Source: Chryseobacterium sp. Tr-659 (GTDB lineage Bacteria; Bacteroidota; Bacteroidia; Flavobacteriales; Weeksellaceae). Taken from it: a DNA stretch of 64,000 nt. The stretch is taken from positions 1 to 64,000 of the forward strand of contig NZ_VWWP01000007.1 in assembly GCF_011752975.1 (NCBI RefSeq), written 5' to 3'. The notes under the pieces were generated by a model, which was not told the DNA's origin, searched no databases, and saw nothing but the letters and a program-made list of their open reading frames with translations. Position numbers and translations under genes: made by a program. Below, piece after piece: positions 18,901 through 28,500 of the stretch (its first letter is position 1; each line of letters starts with the position of its first letter).

Positions 18901-20603
18901 GGAAGCAATACATCTCTTTTTAAGGTATAAGGTTTAAACTTTGCAAAGAATTCCTCATAAGCCTCAAATGCATCAGGATAAGCCAGGAAAGCTTCTTTTA
19001 TTTCATCGGAATTTTTGATATAATATTCCCCTGTTGCCAGTCCTCTTCGTTTACCGAATCCTTTTCCAACAGGTGTTGAAAGCTTTTCTCCATCTTTGAT
19101 ACAGCTTACAATATCCTGAATATTGGAATCATCTTTATTGGTATAGAACGTTTCGTTCTGCGCCAGAATTTTAACATTGTATTTATCTGCCAGATATAAA
19201 AGAACTTCATTCAAGTGTTCTTCCTCTGGCAGTTTATGGTTTTGAAGCTGTACATAAAAGTCATCTTCAAAGGTATCTTTCCACCATTTGAAGAGTTCCT
19301 CTCCTTTCTGTTCCCCGGTATTCAGAATTGCATCGGGAATATCTCCCATAATTCCGGAAGTGAGTGCAATTATTCCTTCTTTATATTGGGCAATAAGTTC
19401 GCGGCTTATCCTCGGAACCCCAAAATAGAACCCTTTAAGGAAACCGATACTTGAAAGTTTCGCCAGATTTTTATACCCGTTAAAATCTTTTGCTAAAAGT
19501 ACAACCTGAGTTCTCCTGTCCGGATCATCTTTGGTAAACTGCTTCTGTTCATAGCGTTCTGAAATATAAAACTCACAGCCCACCACAGGAATCAGAGGTT
19601 CAGAAACCGGTTCTTCTTCGTTAAATTCTGTTCCGTTTTCTTCCGCCTCCTGCTTTTTAGCTAAATATTCTTTATGCTTTTTGCTTCTGTCTCCGTTAGC
19701 TCCTTCCACTGCTGAAACAAACTTGAAAGCCCCCATCATATTCCCAAGATCCACCATCCCTACTGCAGGAAAGTTTTCATCAGAAGCTTTTTTAATCAGG
19801 TCATTGATACTTGAAGTAGCCGTAAGTGTAGAGAAGACGCTATGGTTATCGAAATTGAAATATTTGCCTAAATCAATTTCATCAATACTTCCGAAATCCT
19901 GCTGCTTTTTCTTATTATGAAAATCAGCAACCTGCCTTCTGATAACAATACTGAAAGGCTTGATGGGATCGGGGTAAAGGCTTTTAAAATAACTTAGCTG
20001 ATCTTCGGATGTTTTCAGAAGTTCAGCAGGAATTATTCCAATTCTCATCATTTCAAAGAACACCTGAGCGGTAGCATTTACATCCGCCGCCGCATTGTGA
20101 GCTTCGTCAAATTTATTACCGTAGAGCTTTTCGTATAGCTCTTCAAGTTTCGGAGGTTTAAACCTGCCTCCTCTTCCTCCGCCTAGCTGGCAGAAGTCGG
20201 TTCCCAGAATCATTGTATCCGCTCTGGGTTTTTCCTGTAAATTGTCTTTTAAATTTTTTCTGTAAAATTCTGCTCCTACAATATTATAGTCGAATTCTAC
20301 ATTATGCCCGGAAACTACCCTAACTTTTTCAAGGACTTTAGAAAACTCTTCTAAAATCTCCTGAAGATCACGTCCTTCTTCATTGGCGATTTTCGTTGTA
20401 ATTCCGTGAATTCTTGCTGCATTAAAGGGAATATCATACCCTTCAGGCTTTATTATATAATCCTGGTTTTCTATCAAGTTTCCATCATCATCGTGCACTT
20501 GCCATGCAATCTGAACCATTCTTGGCCAGTTATCCGAATCTGAAAGCGGAGCGTTGAAATTTTTTGGTAACCCTGTTGTTTCTGTGTCAAAAATTAAATA
20601 CAT
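15933..20603 (-). CDS. dnaE: DNA polymerase III alpha subunit with fused N-terminal 3'-5' exonuclease
   Basis: 1556 residues, about 400 longer than the E. coli enzyme. Residues 1-190 are a DnaQ-like DEDDh exonuclease: D6-T-E8, D105 in GHNVEFDYN, and H169/D174 in HNAAAD. The PHP domain (about 250-530) has lost its metal-site residues: 'NHSVFS' replaces HxHxxxS, VDLGN replaces TDHGN and 'QNETFY' replaces the ND(V)HY segment. The polymerase palm keeps PDIDIDF (Asp698, Asp700) and DFLGLRT (Asp863), the three catalytic aspartates. An acidic low-complexity insert (about 1260-1320) precedes an OB fold (about 1390-1475). Proofreading should come from the fused exonuclease. This layout is, to my knowledge, usual in Flavobacteriia. 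It is the replicative polymerase subunit. Confidence 0.97.
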   Translation of the reverse strand: MYLIFDTETTGLPKNFNAPLSDSDNWPRMVQIAWQVHDDDGNLIENQDYIIKPEGYDIPFNAARIHGITTKIANEEGRDLQEILEEFSKVLEKVRVVSGHNVEFDYNIVGAEFYRKNLKDNLQEKPRADTMILGTDFCQLGGGRGGRFKPPKLEELYEKLYGNKFDEAHNAAADVNATAQVFFEMMRIGIIPAELLKTSEDQLSYFKSLYPDPIKPFSIVIRRQVADFHNKKKQQDFGSIDEIDLGKYFNFDNHSVFSTLTATSSINDLIKKASDENFPAVGMVDLGNMMGAFKFVSAVEGANGDRSKKHKEYLAKKQEAEENGTEFNEEEPVSEPLIPVVGCEFYISERYEQKQFTKDDPDRRTQVVLLAKDFNGYKNLAKLSSIGFLKGFYFGVPRISRELIAQYKEGIIALTSGIMGDIPDAILNTGEQKGEELFKWWKDTFEDDFYVQLQNHKLPEEEHLNEVLLYLADKYNVKILAQNETFYTNKDDSNIQDIVSCIKDGEKLSTPVGKGFGKRRGLATGEYYIKNSDEIKEAFLAYPDAFEAYEEFFAKFKPYTLKRDVLLPKFDIPEEFIHAEDEVDGGKRGEMAYLTHLTYEGAKRRYDQFGGITDEIKERLDFELEVIANTGYPGYFLIVQDFCNEARNMGVWVGPGRGSAAGSAVAYCIGITNVDPIKYDLLFERFLNPERVSMPDIDIDFDDEGRDRIIKWVIDKYGQSQVAQIITYSVLGGKSAIKDAGRVLDVPIPDTNNIAKLIPSTPGMNIAKALAKYDKLKPEEQMLVDEMRYVLDSPDDARHGVLASAKKMEGCIRNTGIHACGVIITPEDVSNLVPVTIAAKDADILVSQFDNSVAESAGLLKMDFLGLRTLTIIKDALKLVKARYGLDIDPDLIPLDDTKTYQLFKEGRTVGIFQYESPGMQKYMRELKPTVFADLIAMNALYRPGPIKYIPNFINRKHGIEEIVYDLPETEEYLKETYGITVYQEQVMLLSQKLANFTKGEADTLRKAMGKKQIDVLNKMYPKFIEGGRKNNLNEERLEKIWNDWKAFAEYAFNKSHSTCYAFIAYQTAFLKANYPAEYMASVMSNNINNTDSITMFMEDCKSMGVDVLGPDVNESQYKFSVNEKGQIRFGLGAIKGIGEGPSEAITRERENGRFKNIYDFFERILPSQMNKRVAESLVLAGAFDELDSFHRGQYFDIDMAGRTNLERLIRYGQSFQESKNEMEHSLFADFAEEVQIEQPKLAPCPEWPNMHKLNKEKEIIGFYLSAHPLDEFKYQFQFMQGQLSKKAVLEKDEEEKVVTDEAPVLEQDSQDETVDLAEIVSDDLSAGEEEVVEEVTKKAEPKGNFLFLNLDEVDAYKEQAFANKQEELFEEKKKDWKTLQKERENGGAGKEYTVAGLITEYRVQDGFRSGEKVAFVTLEDYSGSYSFRLGDRDYMRLKEKLEVQRFVIFKIKFAQVKDGRVFVNVNDVIELQEAFERFAKSISLVMDVMDVRPEDLDFFRTVLDRNKGNQKLKFFIKNIEDDSHIEVQSMKHSVDLNGDLIKEIQLLNKYEFYLN

Positions 20604-21230
20604 ATAATGTTCTAACTTTTCTATAAAAAAAGAGAACGTAAAGTTACTTCATTTTTTTTATAAAACTTACGACAGACCACAAAGGATGACGGTATTTTTT
20701 TACTAAAAGATAATTTCTCAGCATTCATATTAATTTACATTAGGAACAAACGATAATTTAAATAATTGACACCAAATTACTTTTAACAAAATAAAAATCA
20801 TGTAATATTTCCTTTTTGATTCCCGCTCTCATCCACCTCAGAATTATTGAATGATGACGACCAGGCATAATCAACAACAAATATCAGCATCAAAAGCAAC
20901 AGAGTCCAAAAATCCGTAAAAAATAGTTATTTCTATTTCTCAGCTGTCTTCACAGTTATAAAAACGATATTTTTTTATTTAATCCATAGAAACCATAAAT
21001 TCATAAGAACAAAAAGCACTTCAAACTTAATTTTTCTTCAGTAATTAAACATAATATTTCCTTTTTCAAAAGAATAAAAAACAAGAAACACATTAGTTAC
21101 ATTAAAATTATAAAAACAAAAATAAAAATAAATTCATTTTTTTAACAAAAACACTGATATACAACAAGTTAAAACAAAACAATATATTTATTCAATATAT
21201 TTGACTATTACAATGACATTATTAAAAATT
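20604..21230. other. Divergent intergenic region (about 630 bp)
   Basis: Long AT-rich spacer between divergent dnaE and the subtilase gene. A consensus -7 box TATATTTG at 21196-21203 points toward the subtilase gene. Its transcription start would fall after the more upstream ATG at 21201, which supports the ATG at 21231. No ORF with coding character, strong hairpin or repeat was seen in 20660-21180. Confidence 0.6.
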
Positions 21231-23327
21231 ATGAATAAAATCTTTATTTCTATCAGTATTTTAATTATTTCTTTAGCAAGTGCACAAAATAGCAATGAAA
21301 TTTTACAAAGAAAATTTGAAAAACAAAACGAAGAGAACAATAAGAAATTTGATTCTTATGTGACCAGACACTACGGTTCTAACAGGAGCCCTAAAATCTT
21401 AAAAGAGATTGAGGAGCAGAGAAAGAATCTGGGAGGTTTTATGCCTGATGGCAAACCTTATTTTCTTCAGGCAGATGACATGGACCAAATAAAGAACTCA
21501 AATGCTGACTTTCTCCAAAACGGGACCATAACAGGGCTTACAGGCTCTTTCAATGGAGAAAATATAAAATATACTGTTTTTGATGGCGGAAGAGCGTTTG
21601 CCGGGCATATTTTCTTTGATAATATTCCCAATAGAGTTACCAATAAAGAAACAGCGACTATGAATTACAGCCAGCACGCGACTGCTGTTACAAGTTTTAT
21701 CGGCTCAAAAGACTTTCCTTACACATTTCAGCTTAGTAACGGAGGTACCCATCCTGTAAACTTTAAAGGGATTGCTCCTAATTCTACGTTTGATAATTAT
21801 GCATTTACAACCACTACTTTGCCTGGAAATACCACCACAAGCACTGTATTTCAGAAAATACTTACGGCAGCACCCAAAATCTCCAATCACTCCTACGGAA
21901 CAAATATGGGATGGCATGATCAGATCATTGCCGGAGCGCTGGTATGGACCGGAAGCTACGATGCAGGAACCTATTATGATATACAGGGAACTTATTTTAC
22001 AGACGATCAAAACTATGATGAGATTGTGTATAATAATCCTTCTTATGTCATTGTAAAATCTGCCGGTAACTCATATGGAATGGGACCTAATGGAAATACA
22101 ACTCCAAGATATTATCAGGATGCCACAGGTAATAACGTACCATTTGCAGCGACTGATGTTTTACCTCCAAACAATTGCTCCCAGGGATATGACTGCATTG
22201 GGGGAGGCTCTCTGGCCAAAAACCTCATTATTGTTGGTGCTACTGATATTATCACATCAAATAATGGCAGGTATACAGTTCCCGGTGATGTCATTCATTC
22301 AAATTACAGCAGTGCAGGGCCAAGAGATGATGGTGGAATTAAACCAGACATCACCACTACAGGAACGGATGTTGCCCATGCTGCAACTGCTGAAGATACC
22401 ACAGGAAGCCAGAATGCAAGTGTAGGAAGCGGAACTTCTTATTCAGCACCGGTAGTAACGGGTATTATTGGTGTTTGGATGCAAGTTTACAAACAGCTGT
22501 TTCCTACTCTTGAACTTAATGCAGCATCTGCGAAAACCTTAACTATACACTCTGCTTCAGAGGCAGGAAATATTGGCCCTGATCCATGGTTTGGCTGGGG
22601 ATATATCAATGCTAAGAAAGGAGCAGAATTATTAGTAGGAAAATCAAACAATACTGTTATTTTTAATGATGAAACTTTAAATAATGCTGCAACAAACCAG
22701 AAAACTGTGGTTGCATCTGGCAGTGAACCTTTGAAAGTAACAATATCATGGATTGATCCCGCGTATGTAGTTCCAAACGATCTCACATGGCAAGATGCTT
22801 ATAATAACAGAAGTTCCAGATTAATTAACGACCTGGATTTAAGAATCATAGACACTGTAACTAATACCATCTACTTCCCGTGGAAGCTTAATGCTAATAA
22901 TCCGATGGCCCCTGCTACAAAAGCAGATAATACAGTTGATAATGTAGAGCAGGTAGTTATTGATGCTCCTGTTGCCGGAAGAAGCTACAGAATTGAGATT
23001 TCCAATAAGGGGACATTAAAAAATAACACTCCTCAAAACTATTCGATTATTGCTACCGGATATACACAACTTTTAAACACAAGAGATGTTAATCACTTAT
23101 CGGGTATTGCTGTAGTGCCTACTGTAACTAAAGATATTGTCAGTATTCTTAAAGCTCCTAAGAAATCAACGTTTACCGTTTATGATCTATCCGGTAAAAA
23201 ACTACAAACCGGAATAGTTAATAGTGACAGAGAAGCAATAGATCTATCATCAAATCCAAAAGGGATATACATCATTGAGATAAAAACCAATAAGGACATT
23301 ATTTCTAAGAAAGTTATTAAAGAATAA
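21231..23327 (+). CDS. Secreted subtilisin-like (S8) serine peptidase with T9SS tail
   Basis: 698 residues from the ATG at 21231. The upstream ATG at 21201 would put ten residues before an obvious signal peptide (MNKIFISISILIISLASAQ) and lies ahead of the predicted transcription start. Catalytic triad by motif: Asp118 in VFDGGRAF, His149 in YSQHATAV (where GHGTHVAG is usual) and Ser403 in GTSYSAP. Oxyanion Asn280 sits in SAGNSYG. A beta-rich P-domain-like region (about 470-625) follows, then a T9SS type A tail ('FTVYDLSGKKLQTG', 'GIYIIEIKTN'). The enzyme should be exported by Sec and T9SS and degrade external protein. The unusual His motif keeps the essential His, so activity is expected. Confidence 0.93.
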   Translation: MNKIFISISILIISLASAQNSNEILQRKFEKQNEENNKKFDSYVTRHYGSNRSPKILKEIEEQRKNLGGFMPDGKPYFLQADDMDQIKNSNADFLQNGTITGLTGSFNGENIKYTVFDGGRAFAGHIFFDNIPNRVTNKETATMNYSQHATAVTSFIGSKDFPYTFQLSNGGTHPVNFKGIAPNSTFDNYAFTTTTLPGNTTTSTVFQKILTAAPKISNHSYGTNMGWHDQIIAGALVWTGSYDAGTYYDIQGTYFTDDQNYDEIVYNNPSYVIVKSAGNSYGMGPNGNTTPRYYQDATGNNVPFAATDVLPPNNCSQGYDCIGGGSLAKNLIIVGATDIITSNNGRYTVPGDVIHSNYSSAGPRDDGGIKPDITTTGTDVAHAATAEDTTGSQNASVGSGTSYSAPVVTGIIGVWMQVYKQLFPTLELNAASAKTLTIHSASEAGNIGPDPWFGWGYINAKKGAELLVGKSNNTVIFNDETLNNAATNQKTVVASGSEPLKVTISWIDPAYVVPNDLTWQDAYNNRSSRLINDLDLRIIDTVTNTIYFPWKLNANNPMAPATKADNTVDNVEQVVIDAPVAGRSYRIEISNKGTLKNNTPQNYSIIATGYTQLLNTRDVNHLSGIAVVPTVTKDIVSILKAPKKSTFTVYDLSGKKLQTGIVNSDREAIDLSSNPKGIYIIEIKTNKDIISKKVIKE

Positions 23328-23350
23328 TCCTTTACTTCATGCAATTTTCA

Positions 23351-23378
23351 CAAAATACTAACAGTTGTTAGTATTTTG
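23351..23378 (+). terminator. Hairpin terminator of the subtilase gene
   Basis: Perfect 12-bp arms (CAAAATACTAAC and complement), a 4-nt loop and a T7 run. It ends only 24 bp before the next ATG, and a TTG codon inside its right arm can be mistaken for a start of the following gene. Confidence 0.92.
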
Positions 23379-23388
23379 TTTTTTTATG

Positions 23389-23396
23389 TATATTTG
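23389..23396 (+). promoter_or_regulatory. -7 promoter box of the E1 gene
   Basis: TATATTTG matches the Bacteroidetes TAnnTTTG consensus, with a TTG at 23365-23367 (21-nt spacer) as possible -33 element inside the terminator arm. The expected transcription start falls at or next to the ATG at 23403, so the message may be leaderless. Confidence 0.55.
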
Positions 23397-23402
23397 CTTC
23401 CT

Positions 23403-25475
23403 ATGGAAAATACACTTCACGAAAAAGTTTCTCAGGATATATTACTCAAAGCGTATAATCATATGATGCTGGCTAAAGCCATGGCTGATATCTACGAAGA
23501 GAATAGAAATATCTGTAAATATGTTCATAGTACATCAAGAGGGCATGAAGCTATTCAGCTTGCAACTGCTTATCAGCTTAAGAAAGAAGACTGGGTTTCT
23601 CCTTATTACAGGGATGAAAGTATTCTTTTAGGAATTGGCTTTGAGCCTTACCAGCTTATGCTTCAGTTATTAGCTAAAGCTGATGATCCTTTTTCGGGAG
23701 GAAGGTCTTATTATTCACACCCTTCAAGTAGGGATGAAAACAAACCAAAGATCATTCACCAGAGTTCCGCAACCGGAATGCAAACTATCCCGACTACAGG
23801 AGTAGCACAGGGAATCAAATACATTCAGGACTTTAATCTTCAGAATTTCGAAAACAATCCTGTAGTGGTATGCAGCCTTGGGGACAATTCCGTAACTGAA
23901 GGTGAAGTGAGCGAAGCTTTACAGTTTGCAGCTTTGCACCAGCTTCCGATTATTTTTCTTGTTCAGGATAATGAATGGGGAATTTCCGTAACGAAAGAAG
24001 AAGCCAGAACCTGTGACGCCTATGATTTCGTAGCCGGATTTACCGGATTAAGCAGAATGAGAGTGGACGGAACTGATTTCGTGGAAAGTTTCGAAGCGAT
24101 GAAAAAAGCTGTTGATTTCGTAAGAACAGAGAGAAAGCCTTTGGTGGTATGTGCAAAAACCGTATTAATCGGCCACCATACTTCCGGCGTGAGAAGAGAA
24201 TTCTACAGAGATGAAGAAGATTTAACAAAACATAGAGCAAAAGATCCGGGAGAAATCCTTAGAAAACATTTACTGGAAACAGGAGCGGATGAAGATCTTT
24301 TAAAACAAATCACTAAAAAAGCCCGTCTTGAGGCTGAAGAAGCTTTTGAAAGAGCTAAAAATGCAGAAGATCCAAAACCTGAAACGGTAATGCAGCACGT
24401 TTTTGCTCCTACTCCAATTACTGAAGAAGCAGGAACCCGTGAACCTGCTAACGGAGAAAAGATCGTGATGGTAGACGCTGCTATCCATGCTATTCAGGAG
24501 CTGATGTGGAAACATCCTGAAGCTCTTCTATACGGACAGGATGTTGGAGAAAGAATTGGTGGGGTTTTCCGTGAAACGGTGACATTAGGGAAAAAATTCG
24601 GCAGCAAAAGGGTTTTTAATACCGCTATTCAGGAAGCTTATATTATTGGATCTACAGCCGGAATGAGTGCTGTAGGATTAAAACCAATCGTTGAAGTACA
24701 ATTTGCTGATTATATTTACCCGGGAATTAACCAGTTGATCACTGAGATTTCAAAATCCAGCTATTTAAGTGGCGGAAAATTTCCTGTAAGCAACATCATC
24801 CGTGTACCTATCGGAGCTTATGGCGGCGGCGGACCATACCATAGCGGAAGCGTTGAAAGTATTTTAGCGAATATTAAAGGAATAAAAATAGCCTATCCGA
24901 GTAACGCTGCTGATTTCAAAGGATTGCTGAAAGCCGCTTATTATGATCCGAATCCTGTAGTAATGCTTGAGCACAAAGGATTATACTGGAGCAAAGTTCC
25001 GGGAACAGAAGATGCTAAAACCATTGAACCTGCAGAAGACTATGTTCTTCCATTTGGAAAAGGAAAAGTAATCATTGAAGCAGATAAGGATGAAACTGAA
25101 AAAGGCAGAACCTTATTGATAGTTACTTACGGAATGGGAGTTTATTGGGCTAAAGAGGCTGCTAAAAATTTCAATGGAAGAGTTGAGGTGATTGACCTAA
25201 GAACTTTAATTCCACTGGATGAAGAACTTGTTTTTGAAAGAGTGAAAGCACACGGAAAATGCATCGTTCTCACCGAAGAGCAGCTTAATAACTCTTTTGC
25301 GGAAGCTTTTGCACACCGTATTTCCAAAAATTGCTTCAAGTATCTTGATGCACCTGTAGAAACCATGGGATCTTTGGATGTACCTGCTGTTCCTATCAAC
25401 CTTGTACTGGAAAAAGAAATGCTCCCAAATGCTGAAAAACTTTCGAGCAAGATAGAAGAAATGTTGAAATATTAA
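23403..25475 (+). CDS. Fused 2-oxoacid dehydrogenase E1 (alpha + beta subunits)
   Basis: 690 residues from ATG 23403. The open frame extends to a TTG at 23376, but that codon lies inside the upstream terminator. The N-terminal half (about 1-335) is an E1-alpha: 'STSRGHEAIQLATAY', and the thiamine-diphosphate site GDNSVTEGEVSEAL, where GDG...EG is usual. The C-terminal half (about 355-690) is an E1-beta: 'YGQDVGERIGGVFRET', 'EVQFADYIYPGINQL', GAYGGGGPYHSG. Family knowledge: such proteins form the E1 of branched-chain or related 2-oxoacid dehydrogenase complexes, decarboxylating the oxoacid and passing the acyl group to lipoyl-E2. E2 and E3 are not in this window. In many other bacteria the two subunits are separate genes. 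Substrate cannot be fixed by eye. Confidence 0.93.
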   Translation: MENTLHEKVSQDILLKAYNHMMLAKAMADIYEENRNICKYVHSTSRGHEAIQLATAYQLKKEDWVSPYYRDESILLGIGFEPYQLMLQLLAKADDPFSGGRSYYSHPSSRDENKPKIIHQSSATGMQTIPTTGVAQGIKYIQDFNLQNFENNPVVVCSLGDNSVTEGEVSEALQFAALHQLPIIFLVQDNEWGISVTKEEARTCDAYDFVAGFTGLSRMRVDGTDFVESFEAMKKAVDFVRTERKPLVVCAKTVLIGHHTSGVRREFYRDEEDLTKHRAKDPGEILRKHLLETGADEDLLKQITKKARLEAEEAFERAKNAEDPKPETVMQHVFAPTPITEEAGTREPANGEKIVMVDAAIHAIQELMWKHPEALLYGQDVGERIGGVFRETVTLGKKFGSKRVFNTAIQEAYIIGSTAGMSAVGLKPIVEVQFADYIYPGINQLITEISKSSYLSGGKFPVSNIIRVPIGAYGGGGPYHSGSVESILANIKGIKIAYPSNAADFKGLLKAAYYDPNPVVMLEHKGLYWSKVPGTEDAKTIEPAEDYVLPFGKGKVIIEADKDETEKGRTLLIVTYGMGVYWAKEAAKNFNGRVEVIDLRTLIPLDEELVFERVKAHGKCIVLTEEQLNNSFAEAFAHRISKNCFKYLDAPVETMGSLDVPAVPINLVLEKEMLPNAEKLSSKIEEMLKY

Positions 25476-25486
25476 ATATTTATATA

Positions 25487-25520
25487 AAAAAACCTCTAAA
25501 AATATTTTTAGAGGTTTTTT
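25487..25520. terminator. Bidirectional hairpin terminator
   Basis: Perfect 16-bp arms (AAAAAACCTCTAAAAA and complement) with a 2-nt loop and A/T runs on both sides. It is shared by the convergent genes ending at 25475 (+) and 25524 (-). Confidence 0.93.
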
Positions 25521-25523
25521 GTT

Positions 25524-28500
25524 TTATTTCTTAATTATTTTCTTCATCACCATTCCCTTTTCTGTTTTAATTTTTAACAGATAAACTCCACTGGCAAAAT
25601 TATTTAAATCCAAAGCAACTTTAGAAGCATTAGCTTGTCTTTTATTCAAAATCAAAAGTCCACTCATATTATATACTTCAATATCTTCAATATTATTCCC
25701 TTTTGTGGATATTAAATTAACTTCAGAAACAGCAGGATTAGGATACACAATGACTGACAAATCCTTTCCATCCTTCACACTCCCAATTGTTTCATTAATT
25801 CCTAATGTAATTTGACCAACATCCATTACGTATAATTCGTTACCATAAAAATTAAAATTATTTGAATCATTAAATGGAGCATTCAAAAATATTTTATTAT
25901 TTACTTTTGAAATTGAATTAATTATTTTATTGGTTACTGCTATATTATTAGATTGAATATAAAGTGGATTTACACCTCCGTAACCATTCGTAACCCATAT
26001 TTCATTTTCTGAATATTCTTTATTAAGGAAAAATAAATTTCCATTTATACACACATTATGATAAGGTATAAAATTATTAGGTATAAATGTAGAATTACTT
26101 AAAGAAGGACTGGTATACACATTGTTAAACTGTCCGTTATCATATACCCACATACTATTGTAGCCATTATAATTAGGTGCGTTCATATAATAAACCTTAT
26201 TATCACAGTGCGTAATAAAACTTCCGCTATATGAAGCAACCGGATAGGCTCCATTATCAAATTCATTATTTGAAATTTTATAGGTACCATTAATTGTTCC
26301 ATCAGAAACATAAGGAGCATGCAAGGTTAAATTGCCCGCATTTTCGGCACAGGCAAAAAAGTACAATTTCCCATCTTTAACCTCTACATTGCTGTTGAAA
26401 CCTGGATTAGAATAATGAGGATTACTGAAAGATTTCAACATAAATGTTCCGATAGCAGATCCATCAGAAACCCAAAGCTCTGTTTTGCTTGTCCAATAAT
26501 CTATCTGATTATTTACTAAGAAGAAAAACTTATTATCAGCATATCCTAAAATTGAATAGAAACTCTTATTTCCATCAAAGTTATAAAACACCTGAGTTCC
26601 GTTTTGAGTACCATCTGTAAACATCAGAACTCTCTTATTTAAACTATAATCAAAAGCTGTATAATAGGTTTTATCGTTAAGAACAGCATATTTGTTCTGA
26701 AAACTTGGAAGAGCATTTAAATTAAAAGTTCCACTCTCAGTACCGTCGGAAACCCAAAGTTTAGCAGAGAAATTATTTTCATTTACTTTGAATAAAAACT
26801 TATTTGTATTTCCTACTTTAATAAATGCTGGATAATCATAAGAATTTGAACCGTCTTTGCCCATTGGGTTAACATTTTTAAGCATTGTTGTTCCAGCACT
26901 GGTTCCATCACTGACACATAATGCTACAGGAAGCCCACCTATTGAACATGGAAAATACATTTTATTATTCAGCTGTATATTAGGTACATGTTCACTAACC
27001 GGCCAATTATAGGAAGGTACATTAACATCGCTTTTTATCCTGAATGTTCCATTGGGTGTCCCATTTGAAAGCATTGGCCCTAAACCATACTCATCAGTTC
27101 CAAAATAAAAAAGTTGGTTATTAAACTCTTGTGGAGATAAAAAGGAAGATCCGGTACTGGAATTTGCGTTGTCATATAAATCTGAAAGGCCATTATTAAA
27201 ATTAAATTTAAAAATCTCCTGTCCATACTTTTTATTACCCGCATTAATAATGAAATTACTATCTGATGTATCTGCAATTTCCATCTCAAAACCAGAATCA
27301 TAAGCAAATATCAGATTTTGAATAGGCTTTAATGATATTCCATTAAATGCCATCAGATTATTATTGGAGTACATTTTAAAAATCAAATAATTACTTTCAC
27401 CGAAATTTGAATTTGATTTTTTTTCAATATATCCATTTTCCAGCTCTGGAAATATATCGGTCAGCTTAGCCAACGTATTACCATCATAGAATAGTTTTGT
27501 ATATACATTACTTCCTAAATAACAATTAAAGTAAATTTTATTTTTAAAATGGTAAATACTATTGATATTTTGAAGGTTTGGGTATGAATTAGAAGCAACA
27601 ACATGAGTTCCTAAAGTTGTTCCATCTGATTTCCATAAAGAATTATTATTGAAGAACACTAAAGAATTGTTCTGCAAGAATAAATCCTCATTTCCGCTAA
27701 CAGTTCCCGGAAGATTTAAGACATCTACAATAGAATTATTATTAGAATCATAGTAAGATAAAGACAGGATATTATTCTTCTTTTTTATAAAATAAAGAAG
27801 GCCATTAAAACCTACCATCTTTCCTTCTATCGTAAAATCATCCTGTATCCCATTAAAAACAAGTGAGGTATTGGTTATTGTACCATCAGATTTCCACAAT
27901 TTCTTTTGTGAAGCTGAATTATAATTGATAAAATAAAGGGTATTGTTTACATTTACATAATTATTTGTCCCGCTGTTAAAATTATTATTTATCGTATTGG
28001 CAAGCACTGTTCCCCCAGGTGTTTCATCAGAAATCCACAATTCATTTCTTGAAGGTGATCCGGATTGATGGTATATATCAAAAATAAGTTTCCCATTAAC
28101 TTTATTAAATGAATTAATAATAAAATCTGATGATGAAAAGCTGGTATTAGGAAATTCTTTAATCATTTTAGTTCCCGCATCCGTACCATCAGTTTTCCAT
28201 AAACTTAATTGGGTACTCTTTTTTATAAAAAAATAGGCATTATTATCAATTACAGAAATATACAAAGCTTTCGCAGCAGCATAAGTATACGTATTATCTT
28301 CGTTGACATAATTTTTATACGCTGAGCTTACTTTGATTAATAACCGGCTGTTTTCATTCCCTGAACCTTTTATCGTAACTCCAAATTTAGCATTGAAAAT
28401 CAATCGATCAGGTGTAATAAAATTCATTTGGGAGGGCTTACTATCGGCACTAAAATTAGTTTCCAATAAATGAGCTGTTGCCTGCAAATTCTGTCCTGAA

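Noticed and set aside
23376..23402. Upstream in-frame TTG start for the E1 gene (MFFYVYLLP extension)
   Set aside because: It lies inside the terminator of the preceding gene and before the promoter box; ATG 23403 fits better.
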